Assembly: GCA_009193035.1 (NCBI GenBank)
Contig: SWDT01000003.1
Location: 744,001 to 808,000 of the forward strand
Direction of reading: 5' to 3'
Source of the DNA: Halicephalobus mephisto
Taxonomy: Eukaryota; Nematoda; Chromadorea; Rhabditida; Panagrolaimidae
DNA length: 64,000 bases
Of the stretch, positions 1 through 12,075 are shown piece by piece; within the stretch, counting starts at the first letter, position 1, and every line of letters begins with the position of its first letter. The notes beneath the pieces were generated by a model, which worked only from the letters and a program-made list of their open reading frames with translations, was not told the DNA's origin and made no database searches. A program made the position numbers and the translations under genes.

Positions 1-320
1 ACAGTAATAAAGTTAAAAAAATTAATAAATAATTTAGAAATATTTAAAAAGTAGATGTCAAGTTTCGAAATTTCGGTCTTGGAAAATCCCAAAAATTCGT
101 GTTGAAACAACTTTATTAAAAATTTTTACAATAATATTATTTTTGAATTTTCCAAAGTCATACAAATCTGAAAACTTTGCAACTTCAGTCTCAACTGGAA
201 AATTCTAAAAATTCGTGTCAAGATATGTTTTAAAATTTTTTAAATTTAAATTTAAATTTTTTTTTATTTTTATTTTTTTTTTATTTTTATTTTTATTTTT
301 TTAATTTTTTTAATTTTTAG
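1..320. promoter_or_regulatory. AT-rich leader of the GILT gene with a splice-acceptor-like end
   Basis: No coding potential is seen. The last 80 bases are almost pure A/T and end in TTTTTAG directly against the ATG at 321. That is the form of a trans-splice acceptor with no retained 5' UTR, or of the acceptor of an unseen upstream exon. Two copies of the dispersed AAATTCGTGT-type motif lie near 95 and 205. Confidence 0.4.
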
Positions 321-2395
321 ATGAAAATTACAATTTTGATCCTTCTGGGTGTTTCGTTGGTCGGAAAGGGCTTCAGTGCCCCTGAAAAACGTGATTCTGG
401 GTCTTCTGTGGATACTGTAGAAGATGCGGCTCCGATAGATTGCTCCAAAGTGCCTCCGGCATTGTGGTGTGTCAATTCTGAATTGTCTTCAAAATGTGGA
501 TTCGAAAATTACTGTAAAAAGTACAATGAATCCACGAAAAATAAAAAACTTCAATTAACGCTTTTTTACGAATCTTTGTGTCCAGATTGCCAGGAATTCA
601 TGTTGGGCACCTTCTACAGAGACGTCTACCTCAATTTCGGCGACTTTGTTGACTTCGAACTCGTGCCCTACGGCAACGCCAAAATTCAGGTAAGTTACTG
701 TAAAAATTCCATTTCTACAAAAAACAGAATTTTTGGAAATAAATTTTAAAAAATTTCATAATTTTTGAAATTTAAACATGATCAAAAATAAATCTGGCAG
801 GATTGTGAAATTTGGACTTGAGGAAATTGGGAACTTCCAACATGACATAAGACAGGTCCGACTAGGTCCTAAAATTCGGATCTGGAAATAAATAGGTCTG
901 ATAAGGTCCTGAAATTTCGATTTAAAATGATATAGGTCCGACTAGGTCCTAAAATTCGGACCTAAAAAAAATAGGTTTGGAAAATTAAAAGTATTAAATA
1001 TGATATAAGACAGGTCTAACTAGGTTATAATTTCTCAATATCATTAAACATAAATCCAACAAGGTCCTAAATTTTCGACCTGAAATGACATAGATCTGAC
1101 GAGATTATGAAATTCGAATTTGGAAAAAATAAATCCAACAAGATCCTAAAATTCCGATCCGACAAAATTTTAAAATTTGAATTTGGAGAAAATAAATCCA
1201 AAAAGATCCTAAAATTCCTATCTGACAAAATTTTAAAATTTGAACTTGGAGAAAATAAATCCAATAAAGTTCTAAAATTCCTATCCGACAAAATTTTAAA
1301 ATTCGAACTTGGAGATAATAAATCCAACAAGATCCTTAAACCTCGATCTGAAGAAGACAGATCTAACAAGGTTCTAAAAATTTATTATAGAGAAAGTTTT
1401 CAAATATTATAAAATTTCTTTTTTGAAAATATTTTAATTTTAAAACTTATTTTTTGTTTTAATTTAAGGACGGGAAAATAACTTGTCAACATGGCGAAAA
1501 AGAATGTGAAATCAACAAGTACGAAAGTTGCGTCCTACAGTACATGAAGGAACCGATTCCTTTCATCGTCTGTCTGGAGAGCCGGATTCAAGACGGAAGT
1601 CCCCTCCAGAAAGCCGCCGAAAAATGCTACTACACCTTCAGAATCGGACCCCACATCGCCGATCAGATCATGTGAGATTTATTTTTTTTAAAAAGATCGA
1701 AATTTTTGGACTTTTCTAAAATCCAATGAAATCCTTCAGAATTTCATCAAAATTTTTGGAATTTTCTAAAATTTTGTAGAAATATAAAACTAAAATCGAA
1801 AACTAAGAATTCGAAGAAAGTCGTGTCGGGACCACTTTGTAAAAAAATTAGTTTTAAATTCTATAAAAATAATTTCGAAATCTCTAAAAGTTACAGAAAT
1901 TCGTGTCGGAACCATTTTGCAAAAAAATATTTGCATTTGATTTTTCCAAAAAGTCGTGTCGGGACCATTTTGTAGAAAAATTTATTTTTTATTTTCATAA
2001 TGATGATTTCGAAATCTAAAAATTACAGAAATTCGTGTTGGGACCATTTTGTAGAAAAATTAATTTTTTATTTTTATGAAGAATTTTTTTTCAGTCATTG
2101 CGCCAATTCTGAAGTCGGAAACAAACTTCAACAAGAAGCAGCGGCCAGAACGGCCCAATCCTGGCCGGATAAACACCGATTTGTCCCTTGGATGTTGTTC
2201 AACAATGTTTCCATCGGAAATTATCAATTTCTTCTTGGTGGATTGCCCACGGCAATTTGCGAATTTTACAACGGAGACAAGTTGCCTGGTCACTGTCACG
2301 GCCTCGGAATGGCGTTTTCGACGATTAATTCTGGAGAAAAGAAAAAACTTTCTGGATGTTTAAAAAATCCCCAAATACCGTATTTCGAACATTAA
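321..2395 (+). CDS. GILT-family lysosomal thiol reductase
   Basis: Three exons, 321..689, 1469..1671 and 2095..2395, join in phase (GTAAGT, GTGAGA donors; TTTAAG, TTTTCAG acceptors) to give 290 aa. The N-terminus is a signal peptide ending near residue 20. A cysteine-rich N-terminal segment follows, then a thioredoxin-type CPDC active site near residue 89 at the end of a beta strand (LTLFYESLCPDC). Exon 2 opens with CQHGEKECEINKYESC, an exact match to the GILT signature CQHGx2ECx2Nx4C. Exon 3 carries the PWMLFNN segment and closing cysteines typical of the family. Known role of the family: reduction of protein disulfides in the endo-lysosome or after secretion, and in worms links to innate immunity. 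The start was chosen because it opens the signal peptide and follows an acceptor-like TTTTTAG. Nematodes carry several GILT paralogues, so no symbol is given. Confidence 0.93.
1131..1345. repeat. 63-bp tandem repeat in GILT intron 1
   Basis: Units start at about 1131, 1194, 1257 and 1320 with exact 63-bp spacing (each contains AAATCCAACAAGATCC-like text). Because 63 is a multiple of three and the unit has no stop in one frame of each strand, the array makes roughly 100-codon open frames on both strands. These are artefacts inside a spliced intron. More degenerate copies of the AGGTCCTAAAATT motif extend upstream to about 850. Confidence 0.8.
1815..2075. repeat. about 62-76-bp tandem repeat in GILT intron 2
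   Basis: Four copies of a unit containing TCGTGTCGGGACCATTTTG begin near 1818, 1891, 1953 and 2029, filling most of the intron up to the acceptor. The core is one form of a motif scattered through the whole window. Confidence 0.7.
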
Positions 2396-2430
2396 TTTTA
2401 AATCTTCATTGAAGCAATGTATATTTTTAA

Positions 2431-2436
2431 AATAAA
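2431..2436 (+). terminator. poly(A) signal AATAAA of the GILT gene
   Basis: A canonical AATAAA lies 35 bp after the stop codon at 2393-2395, consistent with a very short 3' UTR. Confidence 0.7.
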
Positions 2437-3796
2437 ACTCGTTATGGATTCAAGTGACGACTCTTGGCACGGTACTTCTGAAGACACTACAGTAATCCCT
2501 TCCTGTCGGGGTCCTATTTGGCATCCGGTCTCGTTCCGCCAAAACTAGCCGTAAAAAATCAAATTCAATTTTAATTTCGTCACAGACCCTTTGATTTTCA
2601 TTTTTCTGAGATTACGGTAATTGGAATTTTGTAGAAAACTCCAAAATCCAGAAAAATTTGTAGATTTTATGGGATTTTCCAGCATACTGTAGGAATTTTT
2701 TGAAAACTTTCGAATTTTGAAGATTTTCGAATTTAAAAAATTTTTTGAAGATTTCTAAATTTTGAAGAATCTAGTGAGAGATTTTAGATGACTTCTGGAA
2801 GATTCTAGCATTTTGAAGAAGTTCCTGGAATCTCATAGAAGATTCTGGAAGTCTTGGAATTTTGTAAACATTTCTAGAATTCTATAGAATCTTCCGGGAC
2901 CTGTTGGGAAGATTCTGAAATTTTCTAGAATCCTCCAGGATCTAATGGAAGCTTTGGAAATTTCGAAGAATCTCCCTGAACCTAGTTTAAAATTTTAAAT
3001 TCCTCCAAAATTCTTGAAAAATTTCAAAATTCTTCAAAAATTTCAAAAAATTTCGAAAATTCTTCAAAAAATTTTTCTAGAACTTGAAGATTTCGAAAAT
3101 CTTCCAGAATGCCTTGGGAAAACTTTAAAACCCTCCAAAAATCTCCCTGAATCTAGTTTAAAATTTTAAAATCGAATAAAAATTTTTAAAATTTTCTGTT
3201 TTTTCAGAATCTATCAAAATTTTAAAAAATTTCAAAAATCCGCTTCAAAATAATTTTTAAAAATCAAAGGTCTAACAAAAATTTGAATTTAAAATTTTCG
3301 AATAATTTTGACGAAAGAAACTTCTTTAAATCCAGGTATACTGTATTTTCTAAGTTTTCAAAGATCGACGACGTTCCGGGAGTTCCAATCGACGAGGGTC
3401 TTCGTTTCTTTCACGGACGAAACATCCAAAAAATCTTCTTTAACCAAAGTCGTTCTAAATTAATCAATTTTTAATTTTATCAAATAAATAAATAAATTTT
3501 TAATTTTATCAAATAAATAAATAAATTTTTAATTTTATCAAATAAATAAATAAATTTTTAATTTTATTAAATAAATAAGTTTTTAATTTTATAAAATAAA
3601 TAAGTTTTTAATTTTATAAAATAAATTAATCAATTTTTAATTTTATTAAATACATAAGTTTTTAATTTTATAAAATAAATTAATTTTTATTTTAATTAAG
3701 TAAATTTTTATTTTTATTTTTATTTTTGTTAAATTAATTTTAAATTTTAATAAAATTGATTTTTAATTTTTATTTTTATTAAATAAATTTAAAAAC
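2437..3796. other. Intergenic spacer, no gene seen
   Basis: Convergent spacer between the GILT gene and the GPCR. It is filled with degenerate runs of the type GAAGATTCTGGAA/TTCTAGAATC at 2,640-3,180. A simple repeat array at 3,480-3,720 has a 29-bp unit (AAATAAATAAATTTTTAATTTTATC) that degrades into TTTTAATTTT runs. A 63-codon open frame at 3,283 has no support. Confidence 0.6.
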
Positions 3797-6700
3797 TTAC
3801 TTTGTTACTCTGCTTCGTCTCCAGATGTGTGAAAAACAAATTTTTCTAATAATTTCGAAAAATGCTCCTCGAAGTCTGGAATTCATGGAGCAAAAAAGTG
3901 CGAAAATCAGACATGAAGCCAGAAGTGTCAGCATTTCGAACACGTCCCCGAGGAAGTCGTGGTAGGGTACTGTAGTCAACGATTGAGCCACAGTCAAGAT
4001 ACCCTGAGGAAATTCCACACAAATAAAAATCGACATAATTATCTGAAAAAATTCATAAAAATTGACAAAATTATTTTTAAAAATTAATAAAAGTCGACGA
4101 AATTATTTTAAAAAGTTAATAAAAATCGGCAAAATTATCTGAAAAAAATTATAAAAATTAGCATAATTATCTAAAAAGTTAATAAAAATCGAAATTTAAA
4201 AACAGGAATTTTTCAAAAAAGTTTTACAAATTCGTCTCGGAACAATTTTTAAAATTATTTTTTTTAAATTATGTTTTTTTTAATTTTTTAAAATTATTTT
4301 TTTTATTTTTTTAATTTTTTGAAATTATTTTTTTTATTTTTTGAAATTACAAAACTTACAAGAATAACTTTGGTGGTTCTGTAGTACTGTCGATCCCTCT
4401 CGACGCTGGCGAATCTGGCAGACATTTCTCGGATTCTGGAGAGGCTTCCGACGAGCAGAACACTCATGATGCACAAAATCGAACAAGGAATAATTTTGCA
4501 TATAGATCCAAAAAGCCAAAAATTAACAAGATTCAGAATTTTATTTTCGGCAAAACTTAATCTATAATTTATTTTTCCTTTCAATTCAGGAAATCGCTCA
4601 ATACAGTACTCGTGTTCAACTGCTTCCCTGACTTCTGAATGAAAATATAACGGTCCACAAATAAATAACACAGATCCGTAAATAATTATCAAAGCTCTCC
4701 AACATCTACCGTAATCGAACCATGGCTGACTAGATCGCGATTTCGCCAATTTTTCGAGCGAAACATATCTCACAATCGAAATCGCCACAATATGGAAAAC
4801 TCCACACATTTCCACAATCACGGCCAGATTCACACTGATTAGAAGAGAACACGTCCATCCAAAGGTCCACAACGTAGAAAGACATAACTGGTCACTACCG
4901 TACTTGAATAAAGTCGAATAGAGAAAATTCGCGCAAAGAGCCAATTGACTGCTGAAATTTCATTTTTAAAAATTTTATTTTTTTTCATTTTTAAAAATTT
5001 TATTTTTTTTCATTTTTTAAAATTTCATTTTTTAAAATTTTATTTTTTAAAATTTCATTTTTTAAAATTTTATTTTTAAATCTTTTTTACATTTTACTTC
5101 GAAAACATTTTAAAAATTTTATTTATAAAACTTTTATTTTTAAATCTTTTTAAAAATTTTACTTTTAAAACGTTTTTTAAATTTTATTTTTTTCCAAAAT
5201 TCATTTGTTAAAATTCTATTTTTAAAACATTTTTTAATTATTTTTTTCTCTAAATTTTTTAAATTCTTTGTTTCTAAATTTAAGGAATTATATTTTTAAA
5301 GATTTTATTTTTTTAAGTCTTTGTATTTGGAAATTTTTTAATTTTTATTTTTTTTTAAGTTTTTTATTTAAAAAGTTTTATTTCTTGAATTCAGTTAAAA
5401 ATAAAAATTTCCCTGGAAATAAATTTAATTTAATATTCGTCATTTTGGATTTTTCCGAGCACCTACGTAATTCTGTTTTAAGAACTTTTAAAAAAATAAA
5501 TTTTAATCCTAATAATCTCCTAAATCATCAAAACTACAATTTTCGAAAATTCCATTCAGAATTTTCGAGCAAATTTTAATGGATATTTTCCGGATCTAGA
5601 TAAGCCAAAAAATTCGGAATTTTGGTTATTTTTAGAAAAATAATTGGATAGTTATAAGCAATGTAAAAATTTCAAATTGATAAAAATAAAAAATTAAATA
5701 TTTGAAAATAAACGATCTGAAACTTGCTTACCAAAGAAGCGAGTTCACCTAATAGATAAACAAGGTCGCTTAAGGAATAAGAAAAGTCGCTTAAAAATAA
5801 AATCGCTTAAAAAATAAATAAAATCGCTTAAGGAATGAGAAAAGTCGCTTAAAAAATAAATAAAATCGCTTCATAAATACAATAATTCGTTTAATAAATA
5901 AACAAGGTCGCTCAACAAATAAGTAAAATCGCTTAATTAATAAATAAAGTGGTTTAGAAAATTAAGAGATATTGCTCACAAATAAGCGAATTCGATTAAT
6001 AAATAAACAAGAACGCTTCATAAATACGATAATTCGCTTAACAAATAACTAACGTCATTTAACAGATCATTGACTATATTTATGTTTTTTTTATTTTTTC
6101 GATATATGAAGTTTTATTTTTTTATCTGTTGCTTTAAAAATATTTCATAAACAATAAACATTGGATTCTGAATAACTACTCGTTAAGTTGCAAAAAAACA
6201 TGATTTAGTTCGAAAATTACTTTAGTTTTCTAAAGATATACGAAACTATTCAATTTCATCTTGTTTAGGCAGTTTTAAAATAATTTTTAATAAACATAAA
6301 CGATGAATTCTGAATACGTATCTAATAAGCTGCAAAATGAAAAATATTTTTTAAGAATTATAGATTAAAATTTTAAAATTAACCCATAAGTATTTTTCTA
6401 TACATAATTATCCAGTTTCTAAAGTTGTATATATAAATAAATTATTTTCAATAAGTATCAAATAAGTTACGAAATGAAAAATGTTCTTAAAAATTATATA
6501 TTAAAATTTTAGGATTGATCTATAAGCTTTTACTTTTTTACATAACTATCCAGTTTCTGAAGTAATCTACATAAAATAAATTATTTTCAATAAGTATCAA
6601 ACAAGTTACAAAATGAAAAATACTTTTTAAAAATTATATATTAAAATTTTAGGATTGATCTATAAGCTTTTACTTTTTTACATAACTATCCAGTTTTTGA

Positions 6701-7158
6701 AGTAATCTACATAAAAATAAATTATTTTCAATAAGTATTAAATAAGTTATGACATCATATATAAGTTATTTCATAAGATTATTTAAGTTAAATTTTTACA
6801 CTTTATACATAAAAATTTAATTTTTTATGTTTTTCTTTAAATTTGAAAATAACTTTAATAAAAATAAAATATTTTGAATACACATTTCACAAGTTACGAA
6901 ATAAGTTAAAACTTGTTTTATAAAAAAAATCAAATTTTTAAATTTTATAAAATTTTTAATTTTAAAAATTAAAAGTTAATTAATTTTTTTAAATTAAACA
7001 AAAACCAACCAAGACATGCTAACCAAAAGCAGATTTGTCGGATTCATCATTTTTGTCAAAATACAAATCGCAAGGATATGCCCTACGGCACCGCTGATGC
7101 ACAACGACAAAGCCAATGGTGGATGAATTGTTGAATAAAAATTCACCAAATTTTCCAT
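3797..7158 (-). CDS. Srw/DMSR-like seven-transmembrane GPCR
   Basis: Minus-strand exons 7158..7010, 4951..4360 and 4042..3797 join in phase to 328 aa. TM1 reads through ALSLCISGAVGHILAICIL, followed by the loop MMNPTNLLLVSM. TM3 ends in ISIVRYVSL, an Arg-Tyr in the DRY position. TM7 is typical of the Srw family and myosuppressin/FMRFamide-like receptors (VEFPQGILTV, then LGDVFEMLTLL, then SMNSRLRGAF). Known role of the family: peptide-gated G-protein receptors in neurons. The N-terminus is short (about 16 aa before TM1). The ATG at 7158 follows an in-frame stop and a TTTTAG acceptor 12 bp upstream, suggesting trans-splicing. The stop overlaps a GTAAGT-like donor (ACAAAGTAAGT), so an extra downstream exon is possible. 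Intron 1 is about 2.06 kb, unusually long, and full of tandem repeats. Confidence 0.85.
5740..6070. repeat. Short degenerate repeats in GPCR intron 1
   Basis: The motif TCGCTTAA plus an AAATAAATAAA spacer recurs about ten times (for example 5,768, 5,787, 5,803, 5,824, 5,845, 5,868). The unit is about 20-30 bp and irregular. Confidence 0.6.
6300..6780. repeat. 139-bp tandem repeat in GPCR intron 1
   Basis: Three to four copies. The segment TTCAATAAGTATCAAATAAG recurs at about 6448, 6587 and 6727, with TTTTAGGATTGATCTATAAG in each unit. A more diverged first copy begins near 6,300. Confidence 0.75.
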
Positions 7159-7796
7159 TCTTCATTTAATCTAAAATTACAATTTTTATTTTTTTTAAAT
7201 TAAAAAAATTTCAAAAAAAATTAATTTCAAAAATTTTATTAATTTCAAAAAACGCGATTTAAAAAAAGTAAAAAAAAATTCGATTTTTTTATTGAAGTTT
7301 TTAATTTTTATTAATTTTAAAAAATTGCAAAGTTTTATAAAATTTCAGAATTTTTTAAATTTTGCAAGATTCTACGATTCTGGAACTCATTGGGAAATTT
7401 TAGAATCTTTAATTTTCGGAAAATTCTATAAACTTAAATTTATCAAAAATTCCACCCTTTTTAGTAAATCCAAAAAGTGGAATTTCTCATGATGACAGAA
7501 TATCCACTTTAATAAAACAATAATTGAAAAGTGATTTCATTCAGATTTATGCCCTGAGGGCATAAGGAAGATTAGACGAAATTTTCGAAAATATTTTTTT
7601 AAAATCGGTCGGTCAAATAAACAAAAAAATTCCGAAAATATTTCCAGATGTGTTTTTTAAATTAATTTTAAAAAATAAAATAATTTCATTAATTACGGTA
7701 TTTAAATTTTTTAAAATTTGTAATTAATTCGAAGAAAATGTTTTAAAAATTTCAACTTTAAATATTTAAATTAACTAATATTTGATGAATTTGAAT

Positions 7797-8780
7797 AATT
7801 TTTTAAAATTAAAATCAGAAATTTCTATTTTTTCACGGTAAAAAAACAAAATTCAAAATTAATGTTTTTAGAAATATGATTCACAATTATTTTCTGAAGA
7901 CAAAAGGATTTTAGAAATAAATAAAAACGGATTAAGAACAGAACGTCGAGAAGTCAAATTTCAAAGTTCCATATCTCAGTGGATATTGGGTAAATTGGGA
8001 TAATTTTTGTTTTATTAAGTTCAGATAAATTTAGAATTTCAAAAATAACGGAAAAAAATAAAAATTAAATTAAATTGATTGGGAAAACAAAGTAGAATTA
8101 ATTTTTAGGAATTGAAAGGTTTTAGAAATCAGTCGAAGAAGACTCAGAACAGAACGCCAAAAACCCGAAATTCTACTTTTACAAACAAATTTTAAATTTT
8201 CATAATCCTTTTTTAATTCAAATATTTTTATTTACAATTTAAAATCAATTTTTTGGGAATATAAAAGCTATACAAACAAGTTACGTTTCGGGACAGAACG
8301 CCAAACTTCGGCAAATTGACCTATAATAAAAGAAAAAATTTAGGATTTTAATTATTCTTTTATATTAATCTTAGAGGCTTCGCAATTTCTTTGATAATAA
8401 AAAAGTATTTAGAATTAATTTTCTAGGAACAGAAAAATTACATAAACAAATAAGATTTGAGAACAGAACGCCAAACTTTAGGATTCGGTCTTTTTCAATA
8501 AGAAAAAATCCCAGGATTTTTACAAAGATCAGATAATTTTATAATCTTGTTTATAACATTGAAAAATAATGTAGGATTTACGTTCAGGAATAAAGACTAA
8601 AAATTATGTAAATTAAAAAATATTACAAAAATCCTAAATTTTTTATGAAAGTTGGATTTTTGGCGTTCTTTTTCGGATTTTTTAAATTTCGTTTGTGCTT
8701 AAAAAAGATACTGTAGGAGGGGTTTTATAGAAACAAAGACTTCAGAAAAAACTCGGAACAGAACGCCAAAAATTCAACTT
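7797..8780. repeat. ACAGAACGCCAAA dispersed repeat family, copy cluster 1
   Basis: AGAACGYC cores are seen at about 7,940, 8,152, 8,294, 8,466 and 8,761. The stretch at 7,850-8,300 is nearly the same as 15,900-16,370 and overlaps in sequence with 9,740-10,250. All copies carry the landmark CCATATCTCAGTGGATA. Confidence 0.75.
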
Positions 8781-9738
8781 TCACAAAAACAAAAAATCTA
8801 AGATTTTCGTGATTTTTTTAAATATCATTTTAAAACTACTTATTTCTTGTTCAAAAAAAATTTATCTTTCATCAATTCTCAGACAAAAAGTGTCGTAAAA
8901 ATTCTGAGAATTTCTGTTAAATTAAATCCGATTCAAATTCGGATTTTTAAAAACAACTTATTTTTAATTCATAATTATTTTTTATCTTTTACACAAAAAA
9001 TTATCCACAAATAATTTTTCAAAATATAACTAAAACTAATTTCAATTTCTTAAATTTCAAAAAAAATAAAAATTCGAAAACAATTTTTTTTAAATTTAAA
9101 AATATTTTTTTAAAGAAATTTAAAAAAAATAAAGTTTCGAAATATTTTTTTAAAGAAAATAAAAAAATAAAAGACTTTAAAACATTTTTTTTAGAGAAAT
9201 TTTAGAATTTAAAAAACAGGGAATTTTAAATGTTACCTGAAGTCCTCAGACATGGACGTGTTTTTAGTAGAAAACAAAAAAAACAAAAGGTGTTTGTGAA
9301 ACGAAAAAATTGGAATCTCGTTAAACTTGCGACAGAAACAATCCTTCCAGGATTCCATGGAGAACTTGAAAGATGATATCCAGGAATCCAGAACAGAAAT
9401 GACAACATAGAAATTTAAAAAATAAAAATAAATTTCGAATTCGATAATCCTAAAATTCAAAAAAACTAAAAATAATTCAGAATCCATTCCATTTAAGAAT
9501 TTCCTTTTAAAAATGCCAAAATTTTTTATAAATTAAAAGCGGAAAAAATTTTAAAAATTAAAAACTAAAAATATTTCTGAAATTGAAATAATGGGAAATT
9601 AAGAATTTTCTTCATTTTTGGCTCTTGGATAATTCTGATCAGATTTCATAATTTATCAGTAAACTTCCATTTTGCCTTTATTAACTTTTAAAATAATAGT
9701 TTAGAAAATTTAAACAAAAATATAAAATTTCAAAAATT

Positions 9739-10260
9739 CAAAGTTCCATATCTCAGTGGATATTGGGTAAATTGGGATAATTTTTGTTTTATTAAGTTCA
9801 GATAAATTTAGAATTTCAAAAATAACGGGAAAAAAATAAAAATAAATTTAATTTGATTGGGAAAACAAAGTAGAATTAAATTTTGGGAATTGAAAGGTTT
9901 TAGAAATCAGTCCAAGAAGACTCAGAACAGAACGCCAAAAACCCGAAATTCTACTTTTACAAAAAATTTTAAATTTTCATAATCCTTTTTTTAATTCAAA
10001 TAATTTTATATTCTCATTTATAATTTTGAAAATTATTTAGAATGCTTTTTTTAGGAACAGAAGAATGCCAGAAACGAGTCGAAGAAGACTCAGAACAGAA
10101 CGCCAAAAACCCGAAATTTAACTATTACAAACAAATTTAAAATTTTCACAATTCCTTTTTTAATTCAAATATTTTTATTTACAATTTAAAATCCATTTTT
10201 TGGGAATATAAAAGCCTTACAAACAAGTTACGTTTCGGGACAGAACGCCAAAAATTAAAA
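9739..10260. repeat. ACAGAACGCCAAA dispersed repeat family, copy cluster 2
   Basis: Begins with the CCATATCTCAGTGGATATTGG landmark (about 9,747) and continues with cores at about 9,926, 10,096 and 10,240. It is a partial copy of clusters 1 and 3, in the same orientation. Confidence 0.75.
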
Positions 10261-10713
10261 TTTTTAGAAAATTCAAAATTTTTTAAAACAACTTTTATTT
10301 TTAAAAAATCCATATTTTTTGTTTTTCTCGCATATTGCACGCAATTTCGTAAAACAGTCGAAATTATGAATGCTAAAAACGCTAAAAACGAACATTGTTT
10401 TTTTTTGGATTTTTTTGGTTTTTTGTATCAAAAACCGACGGAAAAAATCCAATTTAGTTCACTTGTTTCTGGACATGTTTTAAAAAATTAAAGTAAAAAA
10501 TTAGTTTTTTTTGTTTACCAATTTCAGTACAGTAGAACTCGCTACATGGAATTTAGACAATTAAAATTTAATTCAAAAGATTTCTTCCGTGTTTTCGGAA
10601 TTGATGATCAGAATTCAAGACCGAAATTTGGGCTTTTCGTGCTGAGACACGATTTATGACTTATTTCGAAAATTAAGGAGTTTTATTGAAAATAATAATC
10701 AGAGATTTTAATT

Positions 10714-11390
10714 AAAGTTGATGGTCAAAGTTTGACATCAAAGTTGATAGTCAAAGTTCGACATCAAAGTTGGTCTTCAAAGTTGATGGTTAAAATTTGA
10801 CATCAAAGTTGATCATCAAAGTTGATAGTCAAAATTCGATATCAAAGTTGATGGTTAAAGTTCGACATCAAAGTTGATAGTAAAACTTCAAGATCAAAGT
10901 TGGTCTTCAAAGTTCAGCATCGAAATTCATAACCAAACTTAACGGTCAAAGTTGATCATCAAAGTTTGAAGTTAAAGTGTAAGATCAAAGTTCGGACTTT
11001 TCGTCCTAAGACACGACTTCCAAGTCATGTTCTTGTTCGAAAAACCCAGTTATCAAGTCTTGTCAGTTCACATAAGATTTCTAAAACGAAAAATCCGGAA
11101 ATATTGTGTCAGTATCAAAAGTTTGAATTTCGATGTCCAACTTTAACGTCGATTTTTAATGATGAATTTTGATGGTCAACTTTGATGACGAACTTTGACA
11201 TCGAACTTTGATTATCAACTTCGATGTCGAATTTCGATTGTCAACTTCAATATCGATTTTTAATTATTAACTTTGATTATTAACTTTTATTATTAATTTT
11301 GATTTTAAACTTTTATTATTAATTTTGATGATGAACTTCAACATCAAACTTTGACTACCAACTTTAACTCCCAATTTTGATCGTCAATTT
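10714..11390. repeat. 13-bp minisatellite with internal orientation switch
   Basis: From 10,714 to about 10,995 the text is a head-to-tail 13-mer such as AAAGTTGATGGTC / AAAGTTCGACATC, at least 20 units in strict 13-bp register. From about 11,110 to 11,390 the same 13-mer appears in reverse complement (for example TTTGATGGTCAAC). The two halves face each other and could pair as a long imperfect hairpin. Confidence 0.85.
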
Positions 11391-11779
11391 TCACAAAACG
11401 GAATACTGAAATCTGATACAAAATTTAAAAATTTCCGAACATATCGTTTAAAGTACCAGAATCCAATAGGAACTAAAAAGAAACATCAGAAAATTCGAAT
11501 TTCGGAAGTTTCTAAAAAGTTTTGCAAATTCGTGCTGAGACAATTTCAAAAAAATAAAACAGAAAATTCCAGAATCCAATAGGAAATTCGAAATTCAAGA
11601 ATTCCATTAGTTTCAAAATTAAGCAAAAAATTCGAAATTTTATAGAATTTCAAAGAAATTTCTAAAGTTTTCTAATATTTTATAGAAACTCCAGAAAATT
11701 CAGTAGAAGCTTCTGGAGTTTCTAAAAACTTTATAAAAGCCTTCAGAAATCATCAGATAAATCATAAACTTTTAAACTA

Positions 11780-12073
11780 CAGTTGAATCTCGATATAAGA
11801 CACCCTTAAGGGACCAGACAAATCGTGTCTTATATCGAGGGTCGAATATGACTAAAATTCCTTAAAACCATGTCTTATAGCATGGGGTGTCTTATATCGA
11901 GGGTCGAATATGACTAAAACTCCTTAAAACCATGTCTTATATTGTGGGGTGTCTTTTATCGAGGGTCAAATATGATTAAAATTCCTTAAATTCTCGCAAA
12001 TTTGTATGTGGACCAAACTAACGCACTGAAACCGTGCCTTATAGCCTGGGTGCGTTATATCGAGATTCCACTG
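11780..12073. mobile_element. Tc1/mariner-type MITE, copy 1 (294 bp)
   Basis: The element is flanked by TA on both sides (11,778-11,779 and 12,074-12,075), the target duplication of Tc1/mariner. Its ends are inverted repeats: it starts CAGTTGAATCTCGATATAAG and its other end, reverse-complemented, starts CAGTGGAATCTCGATATAAC (about 22 of 25 bases match). The inside holds about four copies of a roughly 60-bp unit with ATATCGAGGGTCGAATATGA. There is no transposase. A second copy lies at 61,049-61,487. Confidence 0.9.
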
Positions 12074-12075
12074 TA

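Larger units (their letters stand above)
7171..11779. other. Repeat-rich gene desert (left part)
   Basis: No gene can be supported. The main component at 7,790-8,780 and 9,740-10,260 is a dispersed family in which ACAGAACGCCAAA recurs about every 60-230 bp. A 250-bp island at 9,226-9,480 is less AT-rich and carries a GTAACA donor-like end on the minus strand, but it belongs to no recognised protein. Confidence 0.6.

Noticed and set aside
1067..1412. Open frames of about 100 codons on both strands
   Set aside because: Produced by a stop-free 63-bp tandem repeat inside GILT intron 1, with no composition or splice support.
7549..7562. TGCCCTGAGGGCA palindrome, similar text at 57,918 and 62,331
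   Set aside because: Too short, with unrelated flanks at the three sites; chance or a very small motif.
9226..9487. Possible minus-strand exon with a GTAACA donor
   Set aside because: No acceptor-start combination, no partner exon within the desert and no family resemblance. Two overlapping frames are equally open.
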